In this document: piece by piece, positions 1 through 7,218 of the stretch
How positions within the stretch are numbered: position 1 is the first letter of the stretch
How the letters are laid out: each line of letters begins with the position of its first letter
Assembly (NCBI GenBank): GCA_964584325.1
Contig: CAZOZP010000087.1
Location: 1-10,595, forward strand
DNA from: CAZOZP01 sp964584325
Lineage (GTDB): Bacteria; Bacteroidota; Ignavibacteria; Ignavibacteriales; Melioribacteraceae
Length of the DNA: 10,595 bases
Reading direction: 5' to 3'
The notes under the pieces: generated by a model
Seen by the model: only the letters and a program-made list of their open reading frames with translations
What the model was told of the DNA's origin: nothing
The model's database searches: none
Made by a program: the position numbers and the translations under genes

Positions 1-17
1 TCACAGAACAGAAACTT

Positions 18-49
18 AATACTTTCTGACTTTTTTGTCAAGAAGTATT
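18..49. repeat. Imperfect inverted repeat (hairpin) near left edge
   Basis: Arms at 18-30 and 37-49 can pair over 13 positions with one G-U wobble and one C-A mismatch, around a loop of six T. Only four T (48-51) follow, so it is a weak terminator candidate for a plus-strand gene lying left of the window. It could also be a chance structure in AT-rich DNA. Confidence 0.3.
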
Positions 50-219
50 TTAAAACATTATTCTTTTTTTAGTTTATTTACACGTCATAACTTTTTACTT
101 GATTTATGGAAACTTTTTTATCTTATTTAAGTAGAAGGGACTCAAATTTTTACTAATTCGGAGGATGTTTGCCTTTTTTACTTTGTTACATTTTATATAA
201 CCAATGAATGAGGTTCGAA

Positions 220-471
220 ATGAAGGGAAAAGAGCTAAACCATGAATCCAATCCGTTGTCTGATTTAATTAGCGATGATATTTATGATCTCCTTGAAAGC
301 CGAGGATTAATCGATTCAAAGTCTTTAAGAGATTATGTTATCCGCAGAAAATACAAACAGCTTCGTTCTGATAAACTCAGTGCCAATGATGCGATAGATA
401 ATCTTCGTGAAGAATATCCGTATCTTCAATTCGATACAATCAGAAAAATTGTTTACCAGATTTCTAAATAG
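220..471 (+). CDS. Small helical protein of unknown function, possible helix-turn-helix
   Basis: I do not recognise this protein. The ATG at 220 is chosen over an in-frame ATG at 208 because GAGG at 210-213 sits 6 nt upstream of 220, whereas nothing like a ribosome site precedes 208; the product is then 83 residues. It is charged, has no cysteine, signal peptide or membrane segment, and looks all-helical. The C-terminal half (A-I-x-x-L-x-x-x-Y-x-x-L-x-x-x-T-I-x-K-I-V-Y) has the spacing of a helix-turn-helix, similar in style to Mor-like or sigma region 4-like folds, so a DNA-binding role is possible but unproven. It is followed within 25 bases by a strong inverted repeat with a T-run, so it is probably transcribed alone. 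Codon usage resembles the neighbouring genes. Confidence 0.72.
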   Translation: MKGKELNHESNPLSDLISDDIYDLLESRGLIDSKSLRDYVIRRKYKQLRSDKLSANDAIDNLREEYPYLQFDTIRKIVYQISK

Positions 472-495
472 ATTGGTCTTATGGTATTTTTTATT

Positions 496-561
496 GAAAT
501 TGTTCCAAATATTATTTCTGTTTTAATTGCTAACTTTTTATATTTGGAACAATTTCTTTTT
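496..561 (+). terminator. Probable intrinsic terminator: 17-bp perfect inverted repeat plus T-run
   Basis: Arms 496-512 and 540-556 are perfect reverse complements over 17 bp, with a 27-nt loop and a run of five T (557-561) directly after the 3' arm. The T-run exists only on the plus strand, so it would end the transcript of the gene at 220-471. The stem is AT-rich and the loop unusually long for a terminator, so a regulatory hairpin or protein-binding inverted repeat is an alternative. Confidence 0.55.
517..546 (+). promoter_or_regulatory. Possible Bacteroidota-type promoter for the membrane gene and dprA
   Basis: The octamer at 539-546 matches the Bacteroidota -7 consensus TAnnTTTG exactly. 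A TCTG at 517-520, one base from the TTTG -33 element, lies 18 nt upstream. Transcription would start just before the gene at 575. The element overlaps the 3' arm of the inverted repeat at 496-556. The sequence is AT-rich, so a chance match is possible. Confidence 0.28.
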
Positions 562-574
562 ATTAATGGGTATT

Positions 575-832
575 ATGAGTAAAGTAAAATCAAAGACTTC
601 GTTCAAATCATTACGGACAAAAAAAGAATCGCCTTTCAATGATTACTGGTCAGTTAAAAACATTGTGTTATTTGCGTTCGGTTTAGTTCTGCTTATTATC
701 GGAAACTATTTCCTTTCCATACCTCCTTTTGAAAGTACTGAATCAGTTTATACCGGGCCAATAATTCTTATTGCGGCTTATCTTATTGTATTTCCATTAG
801 CTATTCTATTTACGGGAAAGAAAAAAAATTAA
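575..832 (+). CDS. Small two-helix inner-membrane protein (DUF3098-like architecture)
   Basis: The 85-residue product has a basic, lysine-rich N-terminus (1-20), a first membrane helix at about 29-48, a short external loop with P-P-F-E-S-T, a second helix at about 61-80 and a basic tail K-K-K-N. By the positive-inside rule both ends should be cytoplasmic. The layout and the G-P-I-I-L-I-A-A-Y second helix resemble the small DUF3098-type proteins of Bacteroidota, but I cannot confirm family membership. The frame stays open upstream to a TTG at 527, but that extension lies inside the terminator hairpin; ATG 566 is the other candidate start. No strong ribosome site is visible. It ends 27 nt before dprA and probably shares its transcript. 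Function unknown. Confidence 0.7.
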   Translation: MSKVKSKTSFKSLRTKKESPFNDYWSVKNIVLFAFGLVLLIIGNYFLSIPPFESTESVYTGPIILIAAYLIVFPLAILFTGKKKN

Positions 833-849
833 CAACTAAACTGTTTTTT

Positions 850-862
850 AGGGGGCGCTTTG
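850..862 (+). promoter_or_regulatory. Ribosome binding site supporting a TTG start for dprA
   Basis: A run of five G at 851-855 lies 4 nt before TTG 860. No ATG occurs near this point in the frame, and the encoded N-terminus begins where DprA proteins usually begin, so the G-run decides the start. Confidence 0.5.
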
Positions 863-1978
863 AAACAGATTTCTGAAAATGAATATTTTTATATTCGTTG
901 TCTCCAGCAAATTGAGGGGATTGGCACTTCACGGGTTATTCAACTTATTAAAGCATTTGATTCGGCTGAAAATGTTTTTTCCGTGTCTTCCGGAGAATTG
1001 GTATCACTCGCCGGATTCAATGAGATTCTCGCCGGCCGGATTGTTCGTTTTACAAAGACATTCTCTGCAATAGCTGACAAAGTAAAATCAGATTATGAAA
1101 ATATGCTGCAAAAAGGCATTCAGGTTTATTCCTTTTTTTCTGAAGGATACCCTGACATTCTCCGTAATATTTATCTTCCTCCAATATTGCTTTATGTTGA
1201 CGGCTTTATAGATGATTCACCTGCTATTGGGATTGTTGGAACCCGCACACCTACCGGATACGGAAAAATACTTGCTGAAAGATTCGCAAAAGAACTAACT
1301 CTTAATAATATTACTATTGTAAGCGGATTTGCAAGAGGAATTGATTCTATAGCACATAAAACTGCTGCTTCAAATGGGGGAAAAACTATTGCTGTACTGG
1401 GAAGCGGTATTGATGTGATCTACCCCGCTGAAAATAAACCATTATATGAAGAAATCCGTGAAACCGGTGCGGTTATTTCTGAGTTTGATCCGGGAACTAA
1501 ACCTGATGCTCAGAATTTTCCAAAGAGAAACAGAATTATTTCCGGTCTTTCTAAGGGAGTGCTGCTTATTGAATCTACCATAAAAGGAGGGGCAATGCGA
1601 ACTGCTTCCTACGCTCTGGATCAAAACCGCGAAGTTTATGCCGTACCCGGAAATATTGTTTCTGTTATGAGTGACGGACCGAATTATTTAATAAAACGCT
1701 CTGAGGCAAAGCTTGTAATGTCTGTATCTGATATTCTGGAAGATCTTCTATTGCCGTCTGAAAAGATTGGTCTTACTCCGAATTTACCGGAAATGGATTG
1801 TTTTGAAGCCCGGATATTTGATGTATTATCTGATAAGCCGAAACATATTGACAATATTTCCGATACGGCAGGTATTAGTTTGCCTGAATGTCTGGGGAAC
1901 CTTCTTTCACTTGAACTTAAAGGGGCTGTTTCTCAATTACCCGGTAAGTATTTTATTAGAACACCTAATACTTTTTGA
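860..1978 (+). CDS. dprA: DNA-processing protein DprA (Smf)
   Basis: DprA binds incoming single-stranded DNA during natural transformation and loads RecA onto it in the cytoplasm. The 372-residue protein shows the full family layout. An N-terminal helix-hairpin-helix/SAM-like domain (about 1-75, with Q-I-E-G-I-G at 17-22) precedes a Rossmann-like DprA core. The core has G-I-V-G-T-R at 124-129, S-G-F-A-R-G-I-D-S-I-A-H at 155-166, A-V-L-G-S-G-I-D at 178-185, F-P-K-R-N-R-I-I-S-G-L-S at 220-231 and A-V-P-G-N at 261-265. A C-terminal winged-helix domain (about 312-368) matches the DML1-like domain of longer DprA proteins. Length is normal. The start is TTG with a G-rich ribosome site. Its last 14 bases overlap the end of rarA on the other strand. 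No other competence gene is in the window. Confidence 0.97.
   Translation: MKQISENEYFYIRCLQQIEGIGTSRVIQLIKAFDSAENVFSVSSGELVSLAGFNEILAGRIVRFTKTFSAIADKVKSDYENMLQKGIQVYSFFSEGYPDILRNIYLPPILLYVDGFIDDSPAIGIVGTRTPTGYGKILAERFAKELTLNNITIVSGFARGIDSIAHKTAASNGGKTIAVLGSGIDVIYPAENKPLYEEIRETGAVISEFDPGTKPDAQNFPKRNRIISGLSKGVLLIESTIKGGAMRTASYALDQNREVYAVPGNIVSVMSDGPNYLIKRSEAKLVMSVSDILEDLLLPSEKIGLTPNLPEMDCFEARIFDVLSDKPKHIDNISDTAGISLPECLGNLLSLELKGAVSQLPGKYFIRTPNTF
1946..1976 (+). terminator. Weak terminator-like hairpin at the dprA/rarA convergence
   Basis: Arms 1946-1952 and 1967-1973 are perfect 7-bp complements, with T at 1972-1976 following on the plus strand. A nested 6-bp pairing (1954-1959 with 1965-1970) is a competing fold. 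The hairpin lies inside the dprA coding end. The stem is short and AT-rich, and the minus strand has no T-run, so rarA termination is not explained. Confidence 0.28.
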
Positions 1979-3260
1979 TATTATTCCACAGGTGTTTTAA
2001 TCTGTCAAATATGCTTTTCTCATTACCGCTCTGAGATGGGAAGTAATATTGGGTGCCTTTCATTTCATCAGGAAAATAATTCTCTTTGATAAAATGTTCC
2101 GGATAATCATGCGGATATTTGTAATTATCCGAGTATCCGAAATCTTTCATCATTTTTACTGGAGCATTCCTCAAATGTAAAGGAACCGGATAAAGCGGCT
2201 TTTCTCTTACATCTTTCAATGCTTTTTCGATTGCCATATATGAACTGTTGCTTTTATTGGTGCCGGCAAGATATGCTGCACACTGTGCAAGAACAATTCT
2301 TCCTTCGGGCATCCCGATTTTCGAAACTGCTTCAAATGCCGCATTTGCCAGGAGCAGCGCATTTGGTGATGCATTTCCGATATCTTCCGATGCGAAAACA
2401 ATCATCCTTCTTGCGATAAATACAGGATCTTCTCCGCTTTCTATCATTCTTGCCATCCAGTAAAGAGCTGCATCAGGATCACTCCCCCTTAGACTTTTAA
2501 TAAATGCAGAGATTATATTGTAATGCTCCTCTCCGCCTTTATCATATAACAATTTCTTGGTCTGTACTGTCTCTTCCATAATAGCTTTGTCAATAACAAT
2601 TTCAGTTGAACCTGCCCTGGCAGCAATACATGCTTCAAGAATGTTTAGCATTGTTCTTGCATCACCGCCTGATAAATAAATCAGAAAATCCTTGTCTATG
2701 GATTTAATTTGCAGCTTCTTTAGTATTTCATCGTTTTTTAATGCATAATCAAGAATCTCTTCAAGATTCTTTTCAGATAAAGCTTCCAGTCTGAAAACCC
2801 TCATTCTGCTTCGTAAAGCCGGAATTACCTCGAATGCCGGATTTTCCGTAGTGGCTCCAATTAGTATTATATCTCCGCTTTCCACTGCAGACAGAAGCGA
2901 ATCCTGCTGGGCTTTGTTAAATCTGTGAATTTCGTCAATGAAAAGGATTGTCTTTCTGCCGGCTGATTTGTTCGATACAGCTACTTCAATCACTGCCCTG
3001 ATATCTTTTACACCTGAGGACACTGCATTTATTGTATGAAAATCAGAATTAACTTTCGATGAAATTATTCGTGCTATTGTTGTTTTTCCGCTTCCGGGCG
3101 GACCCCACAGGATAAAAGATGCAATGCTGTTTCTGTCTATCATGACACGCAGCGGTTTTCCCGGACCTGTAATTGATAAATGCCCTCTGAAATGTTCAAA
3201 ATCGGCCGGTCTGACTCTCTCTGCCAAAGGAACTGAAGGTATGTTAAGTTCAGAATTCAC
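1965..3260 (-). CDS. rarA: Replication-associated recombination protein RarA (MgsA), AAA+ ATPase
   Basis: RarA/MgsA is a clamp-loader-related AAA+ ATPase acting at stalled replication forks. The 431-residue product has a P-L-A-E-R-V-R-P N-terminal motif (11-18), Walker A G-P-P-G-S-G-K-T at 53-60, Walker B I-L-F-I-D-E-I-H-R-F-N-K at 105-116, sensor 1 G-A-T-T-E-N-P at 135-141 and an arginine finger region at 150-152. The family-specific C-terminal tetramerisation part follows (G-S-D-P-D-A-A-L-Y-W-M, then A-S-E-D-I-G-N-A and Y-P-H-D-Y-P). Length is normal for the family. The start is GTG 3260, 2 nt after the stop of the DivIC gene, implying translational coupling. It is the last gene of the operon and its 3' end overlaps dprA. 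Confidence 0.96.
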   Translation of the reverse strand: MNSELNIPSVPLAERVRPADFEHFRGHLSITGPGKPLRVMIDRNSIASFILWGPPGSGKTTIARIISSKVNSDFHTINAVSSGVKDIRAVIEVAVSNKSAGRKTILFIDEIHRFNKAQQDSLLSAVESGDIILIGATTENPAFEVIPALRSRMRVFRLEALSEKNLEEILDYALKNDEILKKLQIKSIDKDFLIYLSGGDARTMLNILEACIAARAGSTEIVIDKAIMEETVQTKKLLYDKGGEEHYNIISAFIKSLRGSDPDAALYWMARMIESGEDPVFIARRMIVFASEDIGNASPNALLLANAAFEAVSKIGMPEGRIVLAQCAAYLAGTNKSNSSYMAIEKALKDVREKPLYPVPLHLRNAPVKMMKDFGYSDNYKYPHDYPEHFIKENYFPDEMKGTQYYFPSQSGNEKSIFDRLKHLWNNIKKY

Positions 3261-3262
3261 TA

Positions 3263-3556
3263 TTATTCTTCACTAATTCTTATAACTTCTTCATTTGGTT
3301 TATGCATTCTGTGCTCTTCACGTGCCACTTTTTCAATTTTCACATTGTTCGTTTGCAAAGAATCAATTTCTCTATCCTTGCGCACTATAAGAGTGTCGGT
3401 TTTTTCCTTTTCAATCTTTAATTCTTCGATTTCGGATTTAAGTTTATAAAATCTAATTAAACCGTATTCGTTAAATACGAAAAATAGAACCATAATGAAA
3501 AATAATATCATTACAGGAATTGCAATTTTAAGATTCAGTTTCCTGAAAATCTTCAT
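3263..3556 (-). CDS. Septum formation initiator, DivIC/FtsB family
   Basis: This 97-residue bitopic membrane protein matches the DivIC/FtsB family, which forms the FtsQ/L/B (DivIB/FtsL/DivIC) complex that activates septal peptidoglycan synthesis. A short basic cytoplasmic N-terminus (1-10) is followed by one membrane helix (about 10-29), a charged coiled coil (about 37-70) and the conserved C-terminal box I-E-K-V-A-R-E-E-H-R-M (74-84) and K-P-N-E-E-V-I-R-I (86-94). Its ATG overlaps the ddl stop as ATGA, and an AGGA lies 7 nt upstream. Neighbouring ddl supplies the D-Ala-D-Ala used in the same wall synthesis. FtsB and DivIC cannot be told apart from sequence alone, so no symbol is given. Confidence 0.9.
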   Translation of the reverse strand: MKIFRKLNLKIAIPVMILFFIMVLFFVFNEYGLIRFYKLKSEIEELKIEKEKTDTLIVRKDREIDSLQTNNVKIEKVAREEHRMHKPNEEVIRISEE

Positions 3557-4554
3557 AATGAAATCCTGACTATTTTTTCTATCAGTTCAGAAAACTCAAT
3601 TCCCGCTGCTCTTGCCATTTTCGGTAGAAGGCTATTGTTTGTCATTCCGGGCAGAGTATTTATTTCAAGACAATAAAAGCTGCCGTCAGGCTTTAGTCTG
3701 AAATCGACTCTTCCGTAATCACGGCAACGACAGGATTTAAATGCTGATTCTGCAGAGAGCTGAAGTTGTTCGGCAATGTCTGTACTTATCTGAGCAGGAA
3801 CTTCATAAACCGACATACCGTCTGTGTATTTACATTCAAAATCATAGATTCCGTGTTTTGGCTTGATTTCCAGAACCGGAAGCGCTTTGTTGTTTAGAAT
3901 TCCGACTGTAAGCTCCCGGCCGTCAATAAATTTTTCAGCCAATACCAGATCAGCATATTCAAATGCAAGCATTACTGCTTTCTCAAACATTTCCGGGCCG
4001 GAGCAAATTGTAAGGCCTATAGTAGAGCCGCCATTATTTGGTTTAATTACACAAGGATACCCGATTTTGTCTGCCACTTCTTTTTCATTCATTTCAGCCG
4101 CAAATTCATTTTTATCAAGCAATACCCAATCCGCTGTAGGAACTCCTGCATGTCTGAACAGTATTTTTGATAAAGCTTTATCCATTGCTGCTGCGCTCGA
4201 AAGAACTCCCGAACCGGTATATTTTACTCCGCACATTTCGAGAAGCGACTGCACGGTTCCGTCTTCCCCCCACTCTCCGTGAATTATGTTAAATACCAAA
4301 TCTGTTTCTTTTAGGTATTCAGGATTCAACACTTCAGGATATTTTGTTACTGAAACAGCGGCAAAATCATCATCTGCAAAATACATTGCAGTATCTTCCG
4401 GCTGATTTTTTCCGTATGCCGGATCAAGTGGAGTTACTGTGTACCCCAATTCGATTAAAGTCTTATAAACTGACTTTGCGGATTTCTTTGAAATGTTTCT
4501 TTCGGGTGAAGCCCCTCCAAGGAGAAGCACAATTTTTATTTCTGAGTTTTTCAT
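3553..4554 (-). CDS. ddl: D-alanine--D-alanine ligase
   Basis: Ddl joins two D-alanines using ATP in the cytoplasm to make the dipeptide for UDP-MurNAc-pentapeptide. The 333-residue ATP-grasp protein has G-G-A-S-P-E-R at 13-19, H-G-E-W-G-E-D-G at 92-99, Y-T-G-S-G-V-L at 112-118, K-P-N-N-G-G-S-T-I-G at 171-180, K-Y at 242-243, R-V-D-F-R at 282-286 and the metal-binding E-I-N-T-L-P-G-M-T at 297-305. By comparison with E. coli DdlB, the Glu-Ser-Tyr triad appears intact (E18, S177, Y243), and the K-Y pair fits D-Ala-D-Ala rather than D-Ala-D-lactate forms. Small departures from the common motifs are N-I-S instead of E-V-S after the first Glu-Arg, and G-S-T instead of G-S-S. It lies 9 nt after the aldolase gene and overlaps the DivIC gene by 4 nt. 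Confidence 0.96.
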   Translation of the reverse strand: MKNSEIKIVLLLGGASPERNISKKSAKSVYKTLIELGYTVTPLDPAYGKNQPEDTAMYFADDDFAAVSVTKYPEVLNPEYLKETDLVFNIIHGEWGEDGTVQSLLEMCGVKYTGSGVLSSAAAMDKALSKILFRHAGVPTADWVLLDKNEFAAEMNEKEVADKIGYPCVIKPNNGGSTIGLTICSGPEMFEKAVMLAFEYADLVLAEKFIDGRELTVGILNNKALPVLEIKPKHGIYDFECKYTDGMSVYEVPAQISTDIAEQLQLSAESAFKSCRCRDYGRVDFRLKPDGSFYCLEINTLPGMTNNSLLPKMARAAGIEFSELIEKIVRISL

Positions 4555-4563
4555 AGTTCTATC

Positions 4564-5193
4564 TTATAATTTTATTCCGTAAGTTTTTTCAGCAACTTCT
4601 CTTAATATTATCATTTTCTCATCAGGAATTGTTTCAGGATTCCCGATAAGCTGTGCTATAAATAGTGTATGACAATAATGTTCAAGCTTTTCCATTCTGT
4701 AATAGGCTTGTTTCAAGTCTGCACCAATTGTTAAAGCCCCATGATTTGCCAATAGAAATGCTCTGCTTTCCTTAATGTATGGTTGTATTGATTCGGCAAG
4801 TTCTTTTGTTGAAGGTACAGCAAATTCGCACACCGGTATTTTTCCTAAACTTAATATTACTTCAGGAAAATAATGTTTATCCAGAGCTTCTTTCTTAAGC
4901 GAGAATGCTGATGCATATACAGGGTGGCAATGAACTACAGCATTAATATCGGACCGGTTCTTGTAAACTTCCAAATGCAGTTTATATTCTGTGGAAATAT
5001 TGCCCTCGGGTTTCTGATTATTCATCTCGAACAACAATACCTCTTCTTCGGTAACATCGCCCTTTGAGATTCCTGAAGGAGTAATGAACATCAGGTTTCC
5101 CTCTCTTATAGAAAGGTTTCCGTCAGTAGCAGCAACAAATCCCTTCTCATAAACTTTACGGCAGTATTTTACAATTTCTTTTTTTGCCTGCAT
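4564..5193 (-). CDS. Class II aldolase/adducin family protein (L-fuculose-phosphate aldolase-like)
   Basis: This 209-residue zinc enzyme belongs to the family of L-fuculose-1-phosphate aldolase, L-ribulose-5-phosphate 4-epimerase and methylthioribulose-1-phosphate dehydratase. Visible elements are the phosphate-binding D-G-N-L-S-I-R (24-30) and T-P-S-G (38-41), the acidic residue E69 in S-T-E-Y-K-L-H, zinc ligands H88 and H90 in H-C-H-P, and the third histidine H151 in N-H-G-A. All ligands expected from E. coli FucA are present, so it should be active. The spacing is closest to FucA-type aldolases, but the substrate cannot be named. Its start overlaps the oxidoreductase gene by 25 nt, which suggests a joint role in metabolism of a sugar or polyol phosphate. 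A methionine-salvage dehydratase (MtnB) is an alternative, since metF is in the operon, but I favour it less. Confidence 0.88.
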   Translation of the reverse strand: MQAKKEIVKYCRKVYEKGFVAATDGNLSIREGNLMFITPSGISKGDVTEEEVLLFEMNNQKPEGNISTEYKLHLEVYKNRSDINAVVHCHPVYASAFSLKKEALDKHYFPEVILSLGKIPVCEFAVPSTKELAESIQPYIKESRAFLLANHGALTIGADLKQAYYRMEKLEHYCHTLFIAQLIGNPETIPDEKMIILREVAEKTYGIKL

Positions 5194-6200
5194 TGCGATT
5201 CTAATTCTTCCATCAGCTTTAAGTTAATCAGGCCGTCTAAACCGGTTATTTCAGGATGTTCGTTTTTAAGTAAACACCTTTGAATTTCACGGAGCATCAG
5301 ATACATTTTATTTGCTCTTTTCCTGAAGGCTTTGGCTTTTTCACCAACGAGATCGATGATCAACCTGGTCGGAGCTTTAGGTCTTCCGAAAAGATTTTCA
5401 AGTGCGATGGTACCTTTATAACCAATTATTTCAACCCGGTTAAACGCTTTCTTTGAATTATAGGATACGCTGAACTTTCCGTATCCCGATTTATCGAATT
5501 TAATTATTCCTGCTGCAAAATCCTCTACATCCGAATGATAGATAACATTATCGGTATATCCAATAATTTCATCGGCTTCACCGCCGAAATATCTCATTAA
5601 GTCTATCAAGTGCGTTCCCAGATCGCGAAGAGCACCCCCTCCGCTTAACTCCTTTTTGAAACGGAAATTTTCACCCGGTGGAAAATCGATGTTAAAATCC
5701 ATATTGATTGATATAAGTTTTCCGATAAGCTCCATCTGGATTAGTTCTTTTGTTTTAATTACAAGCGGGTGATACCTGTTGTTGTAACTTAAAGTGAGAA
5801 AAACATTGTTCGCCTTGCAGGTTTCAACCATTTCTTTTGCCTGTGCTGAAGTTAGTGCCAATGGTTTTTCACAAAGAATATGCTTGCCAGCTTTCGCGGC
5901 TTTAATAACCTGCTCAAAATGAAATATATTTGCACTGCACACATAAAGCACATCAAAATTGCTCTTTAGAAACTCATCAAAATCATTAAAAGCATTTTTA
6001 ATTGCATACTTTTCAGAAAAATACTTTGCACGCTGCATGTCATGACTGAACACTGAAACAAGTCTGCTTCTTTTAAGCACCTGAACGGCAGGTATAAAAG
6101 AGGTTTCAGTAAAATGCCCGCACCCGGCAACGCCCCATTTAATAATCCGGGGTACATTATTTACAAATCTCAGTTTGTTTTCAGGATCAAGAAATTTCAT
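5169..6200 (-). CDS. Gfo/Idh/MocA family NAD(P)-dependent oxidoreductase
   Basis: The 343-residue protein is a sugar or cyclitol dehydrogenase-type enzyme of the Gfo/Idh/MocA family. The N-terminal Rossmann domain carries G-V-A-G-C-G at 23-28. The active-site lysine lies in C-E-K-P-L-A (110-115), and the C-terminal alpha/beta domain shows G-G-G-A-L-R-D-L-G-T-H-L-I-D at 187-200, which holds the usual Asp/His pair. About 20 residues precede the Rossmann fold, and the final third is basic (A-F-R-K-R-A-N-K). No signal peptide is seen, so it is cytoplasmic. ATG 6200 follows the metF stop by 1 nt (reinitiation likely), and the 3' end overlaps the aldolase gene by 25 nt. The substrate is unknown; this family covers glucose-fructose, inositol, UDP-sugar and biliverdin reductases. 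Confidence 0.93.
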   Translation of the reverse strand: MKFLDPENKLRFVNNVPRIIKWGVAGCGHFTETSFIPAVQVLKRSRLVSVFSHDMQRAKYFSEKYAIKNAFNDFDEFLKSNFDVLYVCSANIFHFEQVIKAAKAGKHILCEKPLALTSAQAKEMVETCKANNVFLTLSYNNRYHPLVIKTKELIQMELIGKLISINMDFNIDFPPGENFRFKKELSGGGALRDLGTHLIDLMRYFGGEADEIIGYTDNVIYHSDVEDFAAGIIKFDKSGYGKFSVSYNSKKAFNRVEIIGYKGTIALENLFGRPKAPTRLIIDLVGEKAKAFRKRANKMYLMLREIQRCLLKNEHPEITGLDGLINLKLMEELESQCRQKKKL

Positions 6201-6201
6201 A

Positions 6202-7155
6202 TCAGAGCTTTAATTTATTCATTAATAAAGATATCGGAGTTGAATTCTGCATAATATAAAAATGAATAGCAGGAGCATTTCTGTTCAACAGTTCTTCAGC
6301 CTGCCTGTATGCCCATTCGATTCCTATATCCAGAATATGTTCATTCTTTGCTTCCATTACTTCGCCGGCTAAATCAGAAGGAATATCAATATGAAAATGT
6401 TTGGGAAGGTTAAATATATGCGATTTATTTGTAAGGATTTTAATTCCGGGTATTATCGGAATATTAATCCCGAGTTGCTGAGATTTTTCTACATAATTGA
6501 AATAATGCCTGTTGTCAAAAAACATCTGTGTTACTATATAATCAGCCCCTTTCTCCGCCTTTTCCAATGTATATTTAATATCAACTTCAAGATTCGGAGC
6601 TTCAAAATGTTTTTCAGGATAACCTGCAATGCCGACACAAAAATCCATCGGCTGAGCATCGAGGAGTCCGTCTTCGAGATATTTCCCGTGATTTAGGCCG
6701 GCAATCTGCTGTACCAAGTCACCTGCATATCTGTTTATTGATCTGCCGAAATCGGTTTTCTTTTTGTATGAACTTTCATCCCCGCGAATAGCAAGAACAT
6801 TGTCAATTCCGAGAAAGTTCAATTCAATCAGAAAATCCTCAGTTTCTTCTTTTGTAAATCCGTTGCAGATAACATGAGGAACTGCATCAATATTATATTT
6901 GTTCTGGATTAGAGCACAAATGCCCAAAGTACCCGGACGTTTTCTTTTAACCCTCATCTGAATACTTCCCTGAGGTGTTTCTTCGTATATTACTTCTGCG
7001 GCATGTGATGTGATATCAATGAAAGGCGGATTGTATTTTACAAGTTCATCAAGCACTGTGAGCAGTTCCTGAACCTGGCCTCCTCTTTTAGGCGGTATTA
7101 TCTCAAAACTTATGAATGGTGAAGTAGCCTTTGCCAAATGTTCAATAACTTTCAT
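6202..7155 (-). CDS. metF: Methylenetetrahydrofolate reductase
   Basis: MetF reduces 5,10-methylene-THF to 5-methyl-THF with FAD, feeding methionine synthesis. The 317-residue protein is a single TIM-barrel of the bacterial type. It has F-E-I-I-P-P at 17-22 with the catalytic Glu at 18, I-R-G-D at 123-126 with the Asp expected to contact the flavin, V-T-Q-M-F-F-D at 208-214 and A-I-H-F-Y at 296-300. The frame stays open upstream to a TTG at 7215, which would add 20 residues. I prefer ATG 7155 because the protein then begins M-K-V-I-E-H as Bacteroidota MetF proteins do, and because AAGGA lies about 11 nt upstream. That leaves a 63-nt gap after the acylase gene. The GTP/SAM-regulated extension of eukaryotic enzymes is absent, as normal. 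No cobalamin or SAM riboswitch was recognised upstream. Confidence 0.95.
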   Translation of the reverse strand: MKVIEHLAKATSPFISFEIIPPKRGGQVQELLTVLDELVKYNPPFIDITSHAAEVIYEETPQGSIQMRVKRKRPGTLGICALIQNKYNIDAVPHVICNGFTKEETEDFLIELNFLGIDNVLAIRGDESSYKKKTDFGRSINRYAGDLVQQIAGLNHGKYLEDGLLDAQPMDFCVGIAGYPEKHFEAPNLEVDIKYTLEKAEKGADYIVTQMFFDNRHYFNYVEKSQQLGINIPIIPGIKILTNKSHIFNLPKHFHIDIPSDLAGEVMEAKNEHILDIGIEWAYRQAEELLNRNAPAIHFYIMQNSTPISLLMNKLKL

Positions 7156-7218
7156 TTTCCGGAATTTCCTTAATCTTATTTTATTAATAAATAAATCTAA
7201 TTCTATTTCACTCAATTA

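Noticed and set aside
165..200. Leader peptide of 11 codons after GGAGG
   Set aside because: The GGAGG-like motif at 161 directly abuts the ATG with no spacing, the peptide shows no regulatory codon run, and no attenuator hairpin lies before the next gene.
527..574. N-terminal extension of the small membrane protein from TTG 527
   Set aside because: The extension lies within the loop and 3' arm of a 17-bp inverted repeat and T-run, and has no ribosome site. ATG 575 (or 566) fits better.
3863..4282. Plus-strand 139-codon open frame inside ddl
   Set aside because: It is antisense to a clear D-Ala-D-Ala ligase whose motifs span the whole region; the plus-strand product shows no recognisable feature.
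7156..7215. 20-residue N-terminal extension of MetF from TTG 7215
   Set aside because: TTG start without a ribosome site; the extra residues precede the usual MetF N-terminus, which begins at ATG 7155.
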